Shown here: in pieces, positions 45,364-53,600 of the stretch
Numbering within the stretch: the stretch's first letter is position 1
Layout: each line of letters opens with the position of its first letter
Origin: Segatella copri
GTDB taxonomy: Bacteria > Bacteroidota > Bacteroidia > Bacteroidales > Bacteroidaceae
Direction of reading: 5' to 3'
Length of the DNA: 64,000 nt
Assembly: GCF_019249795.2 (NCBI RefSeq)
Contig: NZ_CP156893.1
Coordinates: forward strand, 58,501 to 122,500
Notes under the pieces: generated by a model
The model's database searches: none
What the model was told of the DNA's origin: nothing
Seen by the model: the letters and a program-made list of their open reading frames with translations, nothing else
Program-made: the position numbers and the translations under genes

Positions 45364-45430
45364 AATCGGTGAGTATCGGTGAGCAACAATGAGCATCGGT
45401 GAGTTGGGAAAATGAAATGTTGTATCTTTG
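45364..45430 (+). promoter_or_regulatory. Promoter with four 10-bp phased direct repeats
   Basis: Four consecutive 10-mers AATCGGTGAG, TATCGGTGAG, CAACAATGAG and CATCGGTGAG (45364-45403) end just before the region of a plus-strand -7 box TATCTTTG (45423-45430). No good -33 TTTG lies at 19-20 bases, which suggests an activator-dependent promoter. It would have served the HU-like gene but is now cut off by IS66. Confidence 0.6.
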
Positions 45431-45534
45431 CAATGTGATTCGTAACCATCTATATTTCCATACACCCTCTGAACCACCTTTATGTAAAGGCGATTCAAGA
45501 GATGTTAAAAATAAAAAATGATTGGATTTAACAT

Positions 45535-47448
45535 TTATTTTTGCATAAAGCAAGGCAAAAGTGCCACTTTTTCTGCTGTACAAACAGGCTTGGCAGTAAG
45601 ACGACTAACTAGCTCCTTGATGTAACACCCAGGAGATAACTTGTTCATATTACAGCTTTCTATGACAGAAAACATGAAGGCATAGTCAAGCGCAGAATCT
45701 TCACTGCCGATGTTCAGACAGTTTTTAAGATTCAGCTTGATGTGTCTCATCATTTGTTCTGCCAGGTTGTTAGACAACTCAAGGTTGCCATCCTGCAAAA
45801 TGGTTTGCATTGCCGACCATTCAGTCTTGATATATTTAAGAGCCTTCTTTGTCAAAGCGCCCAAGCCTTTGTAATTCGATCTAGCAAATCGCTCAAACTT
45901 CTCTTTGATTCGGTCCATGATAGGCTTGCTCCTTTGAAGCCTTTCCACAAGAACCTGGTCGGCTGTTAAACCTGCCTTCTTGCAGTCATGCTCGATTCCA
46001 AATAGTCTACCTATCTCATCGATAAACCACATAGACAAGGAATGATTCTCTTCCAAGGACTCTACGAACTTTCGCCTTATATGTGTCAGGCATGCTGAAC
46101 GATGTTGATCAGGATGAAGTTCATCATCGTCATACACCTTATATACTACATAACCGTCAGTAGTAAAGAAGCCGATAAAGTTGTCCAAGAACTGACGGAT
46201 TGCCTTGAGGCCACGACTCCCATGCTCGTATATAAACCACACGAGCTTCTGAACATTAGCCTTGATTCCCCAAAAATAACGCTTCAAGTATTTACGGACA
46301 CCTTCATCTGTCTTCACACCAACAAGACCTGAGGTCTCATCAATCATCCAATTGTGAGTCTTCTTGATAGTCGCCTCCCAGACATCTTTCATTTCCTTGC
46401 GGATATAAGAGATTATCTTATGTACGATGACTCCCAAGGTTTTCTCGTTCATATTCAATCCCATATGAGATAGCTTCTCTACAATTCTCGTAAATGGAGT
46501 ATTGTAAGCGAAATGCTCGGTAAGAACATAAGTTATCAGTTCCAAGTCAAAGGAAACACCTTTAATCAAGCGGGTATTAGGACGAGTGACTCCACCTCCA
46601 TGCCCAGGAACATAATAGCTTGCCACCTCGTAGAAATGCTCTTCGTAATGCTCAGGAATACGAATCAACTCACGATACCACCAAGTCTCCACTTCCCCAT
46701 CGCGTTTCACAAAGTGTCCTCCTTCAGGAAGGGTAAAATACTCATGAAGCATATGATAGATAGGAGCAGTCGTATATGGCTTGTTCTTCTGATAATCTGT
46801 GCGAGTAGAACGCTTGTCCAATGCTTTTTTCTTCTTTTTTGCAGGAGTCTGGTCACCTGATGCAGAAGACGGAGTAGATGGAACGTCATCATTGGAATCT
46901 TCAGGCCAATCAGACTTTTCTTCTTCTCTCGTAACCTCTTTGCCAGACTTCAGCAAATTCTTTTGCTCAGCATTACGCTTGAACCGTTGGCGCTGGCGAT
47001 AACGGGCCAGCCATTGTGCCTCCGATGCAGAGAGCGAAGACTTTTCAAGCATCGAAGTGAGCTTTGTAATCTTCTCATTCAAGGAAGCTATCAAGTTATC
47101 CGATGCCTTCTGGTGGTTGGCGCTATCCTTCATAATACGCTTTACATTTTCCAGGTTCTCCTCTCGCAGATGCTTAAGTTCCTCCTTATGGCGCTCAGCC
47201 TGTTCCTTCATCTGCTGCATATAGAAATCCTTCATATTGTCCTGCTGAGCCTTGAAGAACTGGCGATCCTCCTCACGCTGACGTTCGAAATCGGCACGCA
47301 AGGCTTGATCGTGAGCTATCAAATCTACCTGCCCACGATTCGCTGTTGCCATCTCATCCTTGAGACGAGCTATCTCAGCATAAGCAAAACGTAACTTCAT
47401 TTCGTCATTCATGCCTACAAAGGTACTACTTTTTTCTGACATATGCAA
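45535..47448 (-). CDS. tnpC: IS66 transposase TnpC
   Basis: A 637-residue transposase. The coiled coil (ADFERQREEDRQFFKAQQDN and following) is followed by a KKKKALDKRSTRTDYQKNKP linker, the zinc-associated middle region, and the catalytic core with NWMIDETSGLV (Asp), FTTDGYVVYK (Asp) and NLELSNNLAEQMMRHIKLNL (Glu region). The C-terminal ESCNMNKLSPGCYIKELVSR is typical. No frameshift. It belongs to a different IS66 lineage from the decayed copy at 23798-25972. Confidence 0.93.
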   Translation of the reverse strand: MHMSEKSSTFVGMNDEMKLRFAYAEIARLKDEMATANRGQVDLIAHDQALRADFERQREEDRQFFKAQQDNMKDFYMQQMKEQAERHKEELKHLREENLENVKRIMKDSANHQKASDNLIASLNEKITKLTSMLEKSSLSASEAQWLARYRQRQRFKRNAEQKNLLKSGKEVTREEEKSDWPEDSNDDVPSTPSSASGDQTPAKKKKKALDKRSTRTDYQKNKPYTTAPIYHMLHEYFTLPEGGHFVKRDGEVETWWYRELIRIPEHYEEHFYEVASYYVPGHGGGVTRPNTRLIKGVSFDLELITYVLTEHFAYNTPFTRIVEKLSHMGLNMNEKTLGVIVHKIISYIRKEMKDVWEATIKKTHNWMIDETSGLVGVKTDEGVRKYLKRYFWGIKANVQKLVWFIYEHGSRGLKAIRQFLDNFIGFFTTDGYVVYKVYDDDELHPDQHRSACLTHIRRKFVESLEENHSLSMWFIDEIGRLFGIEHDCKKAGLTADQVLVERLQRSKPIMDRIKEKFERFARSNYKGLGALTKKALKYIKTEWSAMQTILQDGNLELSNNLAEQMMRHIKLNLKNCLNIGSEDSALDYAFMFSVIESCNMNKLSPGCYIKELVSRLTAKPVCTAEKVALLPCFMQK

Positions 47449-47502
47449 GTTTTTTCGAATATTTTTTATAACTAAAATACTAATAATCAGATAGTTGAGC
47501 CA

Positions 47503-47859
47503 TCAAACAACATCTTCTTTTATCTGCATTTTAGTGACTTGAACACCCTCTGTAAGCGTAACGAAGTCGCTCCAGCAAATTTTGTAGCAGGAACGCTGTT
47601 CGTCGAATACAGGCAAAAAGAATTTTTCATCATCCAAGCGGATTTTTGTCAATTCAAAGCGGCGGCGACCACGATAGAGAATCTTCATTGTACGAAGATT
47701 CTTCGACATAAATATAAAAACCGATTCCTCGATATAAGGATCAAGCCCCATTTGGCTACGAACTACTTCTGTGAGCGTATCGATATCCTTACGCATATCC
47801 ATAGGACCAGAATAAAAATAGTACTTCTGTCTACTTGTAAAGGATATCATTTCAGCCAA
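47503..47859 (-). CDS. tnpB: IS66 TnpB
   Basis: A 118-residue protein of normal length. RQKYYFYSGPMDMRKDIDTL is the family signature (DMRK-), followed by VFIFMSKNLRTMKILYRGRR and FELTKIRLDDEKFFLPVF. Required for IS66 transposition together with TnpA and TnpC. It overlaps tnpA by 8 bases. Confidence 0.93.
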   Translation of the reverse strand: MAEMISFTSRQKYYFYSGPMDMRKDIDTLTEVVRSQMGLDPYIEESVFIFMSKNLRTMKILYRGRRRFELTKIRLDDEKFFLPVFDEQRSCYKICWSDFVTLTEGVQVTKMQIKEDVV

Positions 47860-48268
47860 CTATTTTGTGCAACAAAGCTGTAATCTCATTTACACTTGTC
47901 TCGCAAAGTGACAACTCCATCCCATTGCTGAACGATATGTGCATCGAGACGATACTGTATGTCGGGATAGAAGGAGCAGCCACAGGCATGGTCGGTTCTT
48001 CTGGCTTGCAAGAGTCCACACTTGAAGAAGCTGAGTTGACACTTGCTGCCGACTCAATCTCCAAGGGAACAAGAGACTTGTCACCATTAGGAGAAGCTGC
48101 CAACTTAGACTTGCTATTCCAAAAACACTTACGATAGTATCGAAGCACATTAGGATAAACATAACTACTGTCATCACAAAATTGTTTGAGAGAACGACCA
48201 CGACCATACATCTCGAACTCACGAATGATGGCTGCGTAATCAACTTTTGCTTTCTTCTTATTTTCCAT
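47852..48268 (-). CDS. tnpA: IS66 TnpA
   Basis: A 138-residue protein with an N-terminal helix-turn-helix-like region (YAAIIREFEMYGRGRSLKQF, YVYPNVLRYYRKCFW), a Ser-rich linker and the C-terminal MHISFSNGMELSLCE strand pair seen in IS66 ORF1 proteins. First gene of the element; overlaps tnpB by 8 bases. Confidence 0.9.
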   Translation of the reverse strand: MENKKKAKVDYAAIIREFEMYGRGRSLKQFCDDSSYVYPNVLRYYRKCFWNSKSKLAASPNGDKSLVPLEIESAASVNSASSSVDSCKPEEPTMPVAAPSIPTYSIVSMHISFSNGMELSLCETSVNEITALLHKIVG

Positions 48269-48360
48269 TTGTTACCATTTTTTAATCGGCAGCAAAGGTA
48301 ATACTTATTTTTTAGCGGGCAATATGGAGAAGTAGATGGTTACATGTGATTCAGAAAGAG

Positions 48361-48487
48361 TCTCCCACAGATCTCACAGATTTGCACAGATTCTCTTCGT
48401 TGCAAGCAACGGTACTCACTAAGGCTCACAGCAAAGACTCCGCGAGGAGTCAAAAATCTGTGAAAATCTGTGTAATCTGTGGGAAAA
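48361..48487. repeat. Family II palindromic repeat, copy c
   Basis: TCTCCCACAGATCTCACAGA left arm, CGTTGCAAGCAACG, ACTCCGCGAGGAGT, and right arm TAATCTGTGGGA. It begins 18 bases after the IS66 end. A family III unit (TTCGTGAGATTCGAGAGATT, then CGTGTTC) follows at 48510-48537. Confidence 0.9.
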
Positions 48488-48594
48488 CAAAAACTCCGCG
48501 AGGAGAAAATTTCGTGAGATTCGAGAGATTCGTGTTCAAGAATCAGGCACTGCGCAGCGCCCACTCAACATTAACCATTAACACTTAAAAACTT

Positions 48595-49128
48595 ATGTTG
48601 CTTTACGTACTAAAACTAAATCAGAACGCCAAGATGCCAGAGGCATACGGCAAGTATTACGCCTATCCAGTCATCACTCAGACGGTAGGTATCGACGGCC
48701 TGGCCGAACACATGGCTAGCCACAACACTCCTTTCTCTAAGGGAGCCATCAAGGGCATGATTACCGATATGGTATCGTGCATCAAGGAACTCACCTTGCA
48801 AGGTTTCGCTGTGAAGATTGACGACCTCGCCATCTTCTCCATCGGCATCCGCAACAAGGAGGGAGCCGCCTCAGAGAAGGAGTTCACCATCGCCAAGAAC
48901 ATCGAAGGTTTCCGTCTCCGTGCTCGTGGCACCGGTGAGTTCAGCGCCAAGACCATCAACCTCGGAGCTACGCTGAAGAAGGCCTCTGCTCTGTTAGGTG
49001 ATGGCACCACCCCGGATACCACTCCGGATCCCGGGAAGGATCCCGGAAAGGATACCCCTGGTGGTGACAACACCGACCAGGGCGGTAGCGGAACCACTGG
49101 AGAAGGAGGAAGCGACGGCTTAGAGTAG
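48595..49128 (+). CDS. HU-like (HU-HIG type) DNA-binding protein
   Basis: A 177-residue protein. Residues about 1-125 are an HU/IHF-like domain (GKYYAYPVITQTVGIDGLAE, LQGFAVKIDDLAIFSIGIRN, FRLRARGTGEFSAKTIN). The tail is a low-complexity Asp/Gly/Pro/Thr segment (TPDPGKDPGKDTPGGDN and following), common in these Bacteroidales HU-HIG proteins. It probably binds DNA beside the polysaccharide locus. Its promoter region at 45364-45430 has been separated from it by the IS66 insertion, so expression may be reduced or taken over by IS-driven or read-through transcription. Confidence 0.88.
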   Translation: MLLYVLKLNQNAKMPEAYGKYYAYPVITQTVGIDGLAEHMASHNTPFSKGAIKGMITDMVSCIKELTLQGFAVKIDDLAIFSIGIRNKEGAASEKEFTIAKNIEGFRLRARGTGEFSAKTINLGATLKKASALLGDGTTPDTTPDPGKDPGKDTPGGDNTDQGGSGTTGEGGSDGLE

Positions 49129-49292
49129 CCCTACCCGCCTCGCATCTGAAACAAGAGAAAGCGCATCGGCAGGATGCAGTCCGGAGTAATCCGAGGGCCC
49201 CATCAGGAATGAGTTCATCACTCACCATTCAACATTGTCAAATCATCGCCCTGAACGGATACTTGCTCATCCTGCCCGCTTCCTCTCTTTTA

Positions 49293-49425
49293 TCTCCCAC
49301 AGATCTCACAGATTTACACAGATAATTCTTCGTTGCAAGCAACAGTTTTATACTCATCAGGTCTCACTGCAAAAAACTCCGAAGGAGTCTATAATCTGTG
49401 AAAATCTGTGTAATCTGTGGGAAAA
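49293..49425. repeat. Family II palindromic repeat, copy d
   Basis: Lies between the HU-like gene and the smalltalk gene. Arms TCTCCCACAGATCTCACAGA and TAATCTGTGTAATCTGTGGG-type, with CGTTGCAAGCAACAG and ACTCCGAAGGAGT inside. Confidence 0.9.
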
Positions 49426-49448
49426 TTAAACATTAATCACTAACAACA

Positions 49449-49541
49449 ATGAAAAAGGAAACAATCCAGAAAGTCATCAACTTCGTCATCACCGTCCTCA
49501 CTGCCGTTCTCAGCTCCTTCTGTGTGCAGAGCTGCAAGTGA
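49449..49541 (+). CDS. Smalltalk-type peptide
   Basis: A 30-residue peptide: MKKETIQKVINFVITVLTAV then LSSFCVQSCK. A short basic start and one hydrophobic helix ending in a Cys-rich tail are typical of the tiny proteins annotated as smalltalk in Bacteroidales, between an HU-like and an amidase gene. The tail SFCVQSC resembles a lipobox-like end. Function unknown. Confidence 0.85.
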   Translation: MKKETIQKVINFVITVLTAVLSSFCVQSCK

Positions 49542-49550
49542 TATTTTAGT

Positions 49551-49674
49551 TCTCCCACAGATCTCACGGATATACACAGATAATCTTGTTGCAAGCAACA
49601 GTTATCACCAAACCTCAATGGAAAAACTCCGAAGGAGTTAAAAATCTGTGAAAATCTGTGTAATCTGTGGGAGA
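49551..49674. repeat. Family II palindromic repeat, copy e
   Basis: Between the smalltalk and amidase genes. TCTCCCACAGATCTCACGGA left arm, GTTGCAAGCAAC, ACTCCGAAGGAGT, right arm ending AATCTGTGTAATCTGTGGGA. The right half closely matches the segment embedded in the nucleotidyltransferase gene at 30558-30629. Confidence 0.9.
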
Positions 49675-49707
49675 CAATTATTAACCCTTTAAAATCCATA
49701 GAATCCA

Positions 49708-50141
49708 ATGAAGAATCAAAGAAAAATCGATTTGATTGTGGTACATTGCAGTGCCACACGTATTAACCAGGACTTCCCAGTAGAAGCCTTAGAAGCCTGC
49801 CACAAGGCCCGTGGTTTCCACTCCATCGGTTACCACTATTACATTACGAAGGATGGCGTGGTCTATCCCTGCCGTCCAGAAAGCGAGGAGGGTGCTCACG
49901 CCCGCCACTACAACGCCCATAGCATCGGAATCTGCTACGAGGGTGGGCTCGACGAGAAAGGAAGCCTGCCGACACTCGCACGCCAGCCCAGAAAGCATCT
50001 CTGGAAGATCTCCTCTACAGTCTCGTCCTCGACTATCCCGATGCCGAGATTCTAGGTCATCGTGACCTTCCCTGGGTTCGCAAGAGCTGTCCTTGCTTCG
50101 ATGTCAAGGAATGGCTGAAGGAAATCGACTTCCATCTCTAG
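49708..50141 (+). pseudogene. N-acetylmuramoyl-L-alanine amidase with a single frameshift
   Basis: Codons from 49708 give an Amidase_2 domain (KIDLIVVHCSATRINQDFPV, FHSIGYHYYITKDGVVYPC, NAHSIGICYEGGLDEKG). After about 49965 the frame is wrong. In the correct frame the protein goes on as PADTRTPAQKASLEDLLYSL, AEILGHRDLPWVRKSCPCFD and ends EWLKEIDFHL at 50141. The zinc ligands (His in VVHCS, His in GHRDL) fall on opposite sides of the shift, so the truncated product would be inactive. A single base near 49966 accounts for it; a sequencing error cannot be excluded. Confidence 0.85.
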
Positions 50142-50163
50142 AAAGCCCAAACAGTTCCCAGAA

Positions 50164-50191
50164 ATTCGTGCTATTCGAGTTATTCGTGTTC
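50164..50191. repeat. Family III repeat, intergenic copy
   Basis: A 28-mer that differs at one base from the copy embedded in the epimerase frame at 14321-14348. Located between the amidase stop and its terminator. Confidence 0.8.
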
Positions 50192-50197
50192 AAAATC

Positions 50198-50243
50198 ATC
50201 CCAGCTTATAAGTCCTAAAAAGCTTATGGGTTGGGATTTTTTC
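50198..50243 (+). terminator. Terminator of the VirE-amidase cassette
   Basis: ATCCCAGCTTATAAG pairs over 15 positions (three G-U) with CTTATGGGTTGGGAT around a 10-base loop, followed by TTTTTTC. It ends the plus-strand cassette before the convergent glycan genes. Confidence 0.85.
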
Positions 50244-50257
50244 TTTGTTTATTCACA

Positions 50258-51506
50258 TCATTTCCCCAACGCTTTCTTTACCGCCTTTACGCCAGCATCG
50301 CCTAAGACTTGCTTTACGGCAGCCTTCGTCAGCATCTTCGCCTTGCGTATCACCCTTCGATACAGAGGTATGTGCAAACAGATAGCTACAGCTTGTCTTA
50401 CAGTCGCTCCCTGCCAAATCAATTTAAAGAATAAAGAGCGTTTAGGATTCAACCATGCATAAGGAGAGAAACCACCATTTGCCCTACTAACCAAAGCATA
50501 CGACGATTCCCACTTTTCCATTTTAACCTTTTGCAAGAACTCTTTACCCTTAGGGGTATTTATGAGAACCAAACTCACACCTTTATCATCATCGAATGAA
50601 GGATTAAATTTATCAATACCCCAAAAATCTCCCAAGGAGATATCACTATGATGCTTTCCATCTTTACATTTGCAATCATGACAGGAAGGCCTCAAATAGA
50701 GGTTTGAAAGAAATCCCTTCATATATACATTATCATAATGTATATCGGACGACAAAACGGTATTTTTTCCAGCCACTCACCGTCTTATCTCTAAATTTAA
50801 TGTCCCCTATGGGGGACTTTGCATTTAGAGATTGATACAAAACGGTATTTTTTCCAGCTGCCGCCTTCAGGCGGCTTTTGATAAATTCTTCTTCACTATA
50901 AGTCTCGGCTAGATATTGTCTCCAAACTCCTGGGCTAGGAGCTCCATGACAAACAACATCTATAGTCAGTAAGTTAGGATATACCTTATGCCTGAGAAAT
51001 CCATGTAAACCTGCTATTTGGCAAGGAGTGCCAACAAACATCACTTTTCGACCGCATTTCAAAAACTTTTCAGCTTCCTTATATGTGTTTTCTATTCTGC
51101 TCTGCAGATATTTGCTCATCATCAAAGCATAAAGTCCTGATATATTTTCAACGCCGACATGATGCACTTCCCAATTTGAATCATAATCAGCACCGAAAAC
51201 AATACCACCTTCATTGATGATACTTTTAGCTAATGGAAGGAATAATCCACCCGAAGAACTACCAAGTCTTTCCTCCGTATTTGTGTTTTTTGCAGCAATT
51301 ACCTGTAAAGGGAAAGTCTCCTCTTGCGGATTAAGAATGGGACAAATCTTCTCACACAACCCACATTCCACGCAACTCTCTTCATTTACATAAGGATAGA
51401 GGAAGCCTTCTTCATCTTCAGTAAGAGAAATGCATTGTTTTGGACAACGCTGTACGCAAGCAGAACAACCACAACAATTTTTTTTATCTGTTATATGTAT
51501 CATCAC
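50258..51506 (-). pseudogene. F420 hydrogenase/dehydrogenase beta-subunit-like protein, frameshifted
   Basis: The first part (51506-50733) has two 4Fe-4S motifs (CCGCSACVQRCP; CVECGLCEKICP), then SSSGGLFLPLAKSIINEGGI, FVGTPCQIAGLHGFLR and VVCHGAPSPGVWRQYL. It goes off frame after WKKYRFVV. The remainder (50776-50258) reads YMKGFLSNLYLRPSCHDCKC, DISLGDFWGIDKF and a basic C-terminus. Proteins of this type occur in Bacteroidales glycan loci as probable pyruvyl- or redox-linked sugar modifiers. The break lies at one of two identical 22-nt direct repeats (50752-50773 and 50837-50858) that are read in different frames. Confidence 0.8.
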
Positions 51507-53041
51507 TTTGAAAATTTATGTAGCATACCAAGAGCTTTAGCCTTAACAAATACTCGTTCATTGCTTGACAAGCCCAACGTATATGCTGTTAATGAAACTG
51601 AAAGTACACATACTATTCCAACTATGAAAAATCTAATCACCGTATCTTCCATATTAAAATAGACAAAAGCCGGAAGAATTACCGAAACTGCGATTACCCA
51701 AAGTACTGGTGAATAGATATATCTTAAATAATCTCTGATTCTAATTCCAATTAAAGGACGAAGCAGGAACATTCGTACAACCTGCGTCAAAGATTCCATC
51801 AAAAAGTGTACTATGAATACAGAATATGCAGGAAGTCCCAACCGGAGAGATATATACGAAATAGGTAATATCATCAATAATATTGTTCCACAAATCGCCT
51901 GATACTTACGCACTTTACCTGTAGCCTGATTTGCTATAATCAGAGGATTAGACAAGGTATAAATCAAAGACGTACATATCATAATGCGCAAGAAAACAAC
52001 TGTATTATCTGGCACTATCTTCAGCCACACTGTCAATATGAATTTGGTTTCAAAAAGGACTGGCAAAGACAGGAAGAAGAGAAGAAAGAATGAGAAACGT
52101 GCACTGCGATACATCAACTTGTGCATTTCCTGCATTTCTCCCTGTGCATATGTTTTGGTAATTTGAGGATTAAGTGCCATTTGGAAGTTGCCGACAAACT
52201 GCTGAACAGCATTCTGTACCTGAACCGCAATACCACGGGCAGCATTAACAACAGGTCCGAAGAAAACATTCAGCAGCATGTTCAAGCCTTGTCCGAAAAG
52301 TACAGCTGCCAAGTTACCAAACATACTCCAACCGGCAAAACCAGTCATTTCCTTAAATAATGCTTTATCCCATACGTGCTTGTATTTGGTTTCTTCAAAA
52401 TGCTTGTTACAATAATAACTATAGCAAAATCGAATCAATATCTGTATCGCCAAGAGCAGGAAAGCATACAAGACTAACTTGTCAAATGAGAACACTAACA
52501 GCATATAGACAATAGCCAACTTTAATACCACCTCCAAAATGGAGATATAAGCAAAAGCCGACATTTTCTCATGAGCGACAATATCCGCATTATAGGGTAC
52601 ACTTATAATCATAAAGACTGCATCTACGATAGTGCACTGCAATACCCAAAAGGCTGCATCCATTCTATCAGCAGGTATCTGCATTTTATTATATAAGAAC
52701 CACAAGCCGATGGTTTCTCCCAATAACACGATTACACCTGCTATCAGCGTATGAATCTGAAGTGTAGTACTAAATACGGTCTGCAATCTATTCTTATCCC
52801 CTTTACCCAAGGCAAAGGTGATATATCGTTGTGTAGCTGATGACATGGATCCATTAATGAATCCGAACATAGCAACAATTCCTCCAACCACATTATATAT
52901 ACCATAATCCTCTACTCCCAATGTATTCAAGACAACTCTGCTCGTAAACAGAGACACCGCCATCATAAAGAGCATACGGAAGTAAAGAAGAAGCGTATTC
53001 TTTGCTATTCGCTTGTTGTTATCTGATGTTTGATTTGACAT
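51503..53041 (-). CDS. Wzx-type oligosaccharide flippase
   Basis: A 512-residue protein with about 12 hydrophobic helices, of the MOP/MATE superfamily. NTLLLYFRMLFMMAVSLFTS, VVLNTLGVEDYGIYNVVGGI and MFGFINGSMSSATQRYITFA are standard for Bacteroidales Wzx. It moves lipid-linked repeat units across the inner membrane for the polymerase at 39042-40289. It overlaps the downstream iron-sulfur gene by 4 bases (ATGA). A relic of a close homologue is at 53431-53580. Confidence 0.92.
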   Translation of the reverse strand: MSNQTSDNNKRIAKNTLLLYFRMLFMMAVSLFTSRVVLNTLGVEDYGIYNVVGGIVAMFGFINGSMSSATQRYITFALGKGDKNRLQTVFSTTLQIHTLIAGVIVLLGETIGLWFLYNKMQIPADRMDAAFWVLQCTIVDAVFMIISVPYNADIVAHEKMSAFAYISILEVVLKLAIVYMLLVFSFDKLVLYAFLLLAIQILIRFCYSYYCNKHFEETKYKHVWDKALFKEMTGFAGWSMFGNLAAVLFGQGLNMLLNVFFGPVVNAARGIAVQVQNAVQQFVGNFQMALNPQITKTYAQGEMQEMHKLMYRSARFSFFLLFFLSLPVLFETKFILTVWLKIVPDNTVVFLRIMICTSLIYTLSNPLIIANQATGKVRKYQAICGTILLMILPISYISLRLGLPAYSVFIVHFLMESLTQVVRMFLLRPLIGIRIRDYLRYIYSPVLWVIAVSVILPAFVYFNMEDTVIRFFIVGIVCVLSVSLTAYTLGLSSNERVFVKAKALGMLHKFSK

Positions 53042-53044
53042 ATA

Positions 53045-53412
53045 TTACTTTCCAAATTCTTTAATTCTCTGTTCTTTTTTCAAAGAACAAACAAGCAGTT
53101 GTCCATTCTTCTCGGCTACGATATAGCCATCCAAGCCTTGAACTACTACCTTGCTTTCATCGGCTGCATGAACTACGCAGTTCTTGCATTCATACAATCG
53201 GATTTCCTTGCCCAAGCTGCGGCGATATAACAATACCTTTCGATGTAATCGTCCTGGATTGGAGAAATCTTATTGTTGAGTTTCTCCACCTTCTCTGGGA
53301 TTACATCTACTGCTGTTACATGATGGTGCTGAGATAATAGCGTTGCTATACTCAGACCGACGTAGCCGGTACCGGCTACTGCTACTTTTATATTCTTAAA
53401 ATCATTCATCAT
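53045..53412 (-). pseudogene. Scar joining ugd 5' end to manC 3' end
   Basis: From 53412 the sequence reads [49 protein letters not shown], the N-terminus of UDP-glucose/GDP-mannose dehydrogenase. It changes frame around 53200-53235 and ends as [20 protein letters not shown] and GLDGYIVAEKNGQLLVCSLK, the C-terminus of mannose-1-phosphate guanylyltransferase. A deletion removed most of both genes. The relic marks an older version of the polysaccharide locus. Confidence 0.8.
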
Positions 53413-53430
53413 GAAATTATTTTTTCTTAG

Positions 53431-53580
53431 TTATAATATTCCAAAGTCTTCCACTCCCAACGCATTCAGTATGACTCGGCTCGTGTACAGCGACACCACC
53501 ATCATAAAGAGCATTCGGAAGTAAAGCTACAGCGTATTCTTCGCTATTCGCTTGTTGTTATTTGATGATTGAGTTGACAT
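53431..53580 (-). pseudogene. Relic of a second wzx flippase N-terminus
   Basis: Fifty codons: MSTQSSNNNKRIAKNTL, in-frame TAG, LYFRMLFMMVVSLYTSRVIL, NALGVEDFGIL. This aligns without gaps to the first 49 residues of the intact flippase at 51503-53041, with the stop in place of a Leu codon, and then ends. It is either the stump of a replaced flippase or a partial duplication of the start region. Confidence 0.75.
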
Positions 53581-53600
53581 ATCTAAAACTTTGTTCATCA

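Larger units (their letters stand above)
45441..48343 (-). mobile_element. Intact IS66 element with inverted repeats and target duplication
   Basis: Ends GTAACCATCTATATTTCCAT (45442-) and its complement near 48324-48343 match at about 18 of 21 positions. A direct repeat ATGTGATTC flanks it (45433-45441 and 48344-48352), consistent with the usual 8-bp IS66 duplication plus a shared base. It contains tnpA, tnpB and tnpC without visible damage. Confidence 0.9.

Noticed and set aside
44855-49674. CRISPR array
   Set aside because: The family II copies are 116-133 bp, palindromic and separated by genes, not short regular repeats with unique spacers; no cas genes are present.
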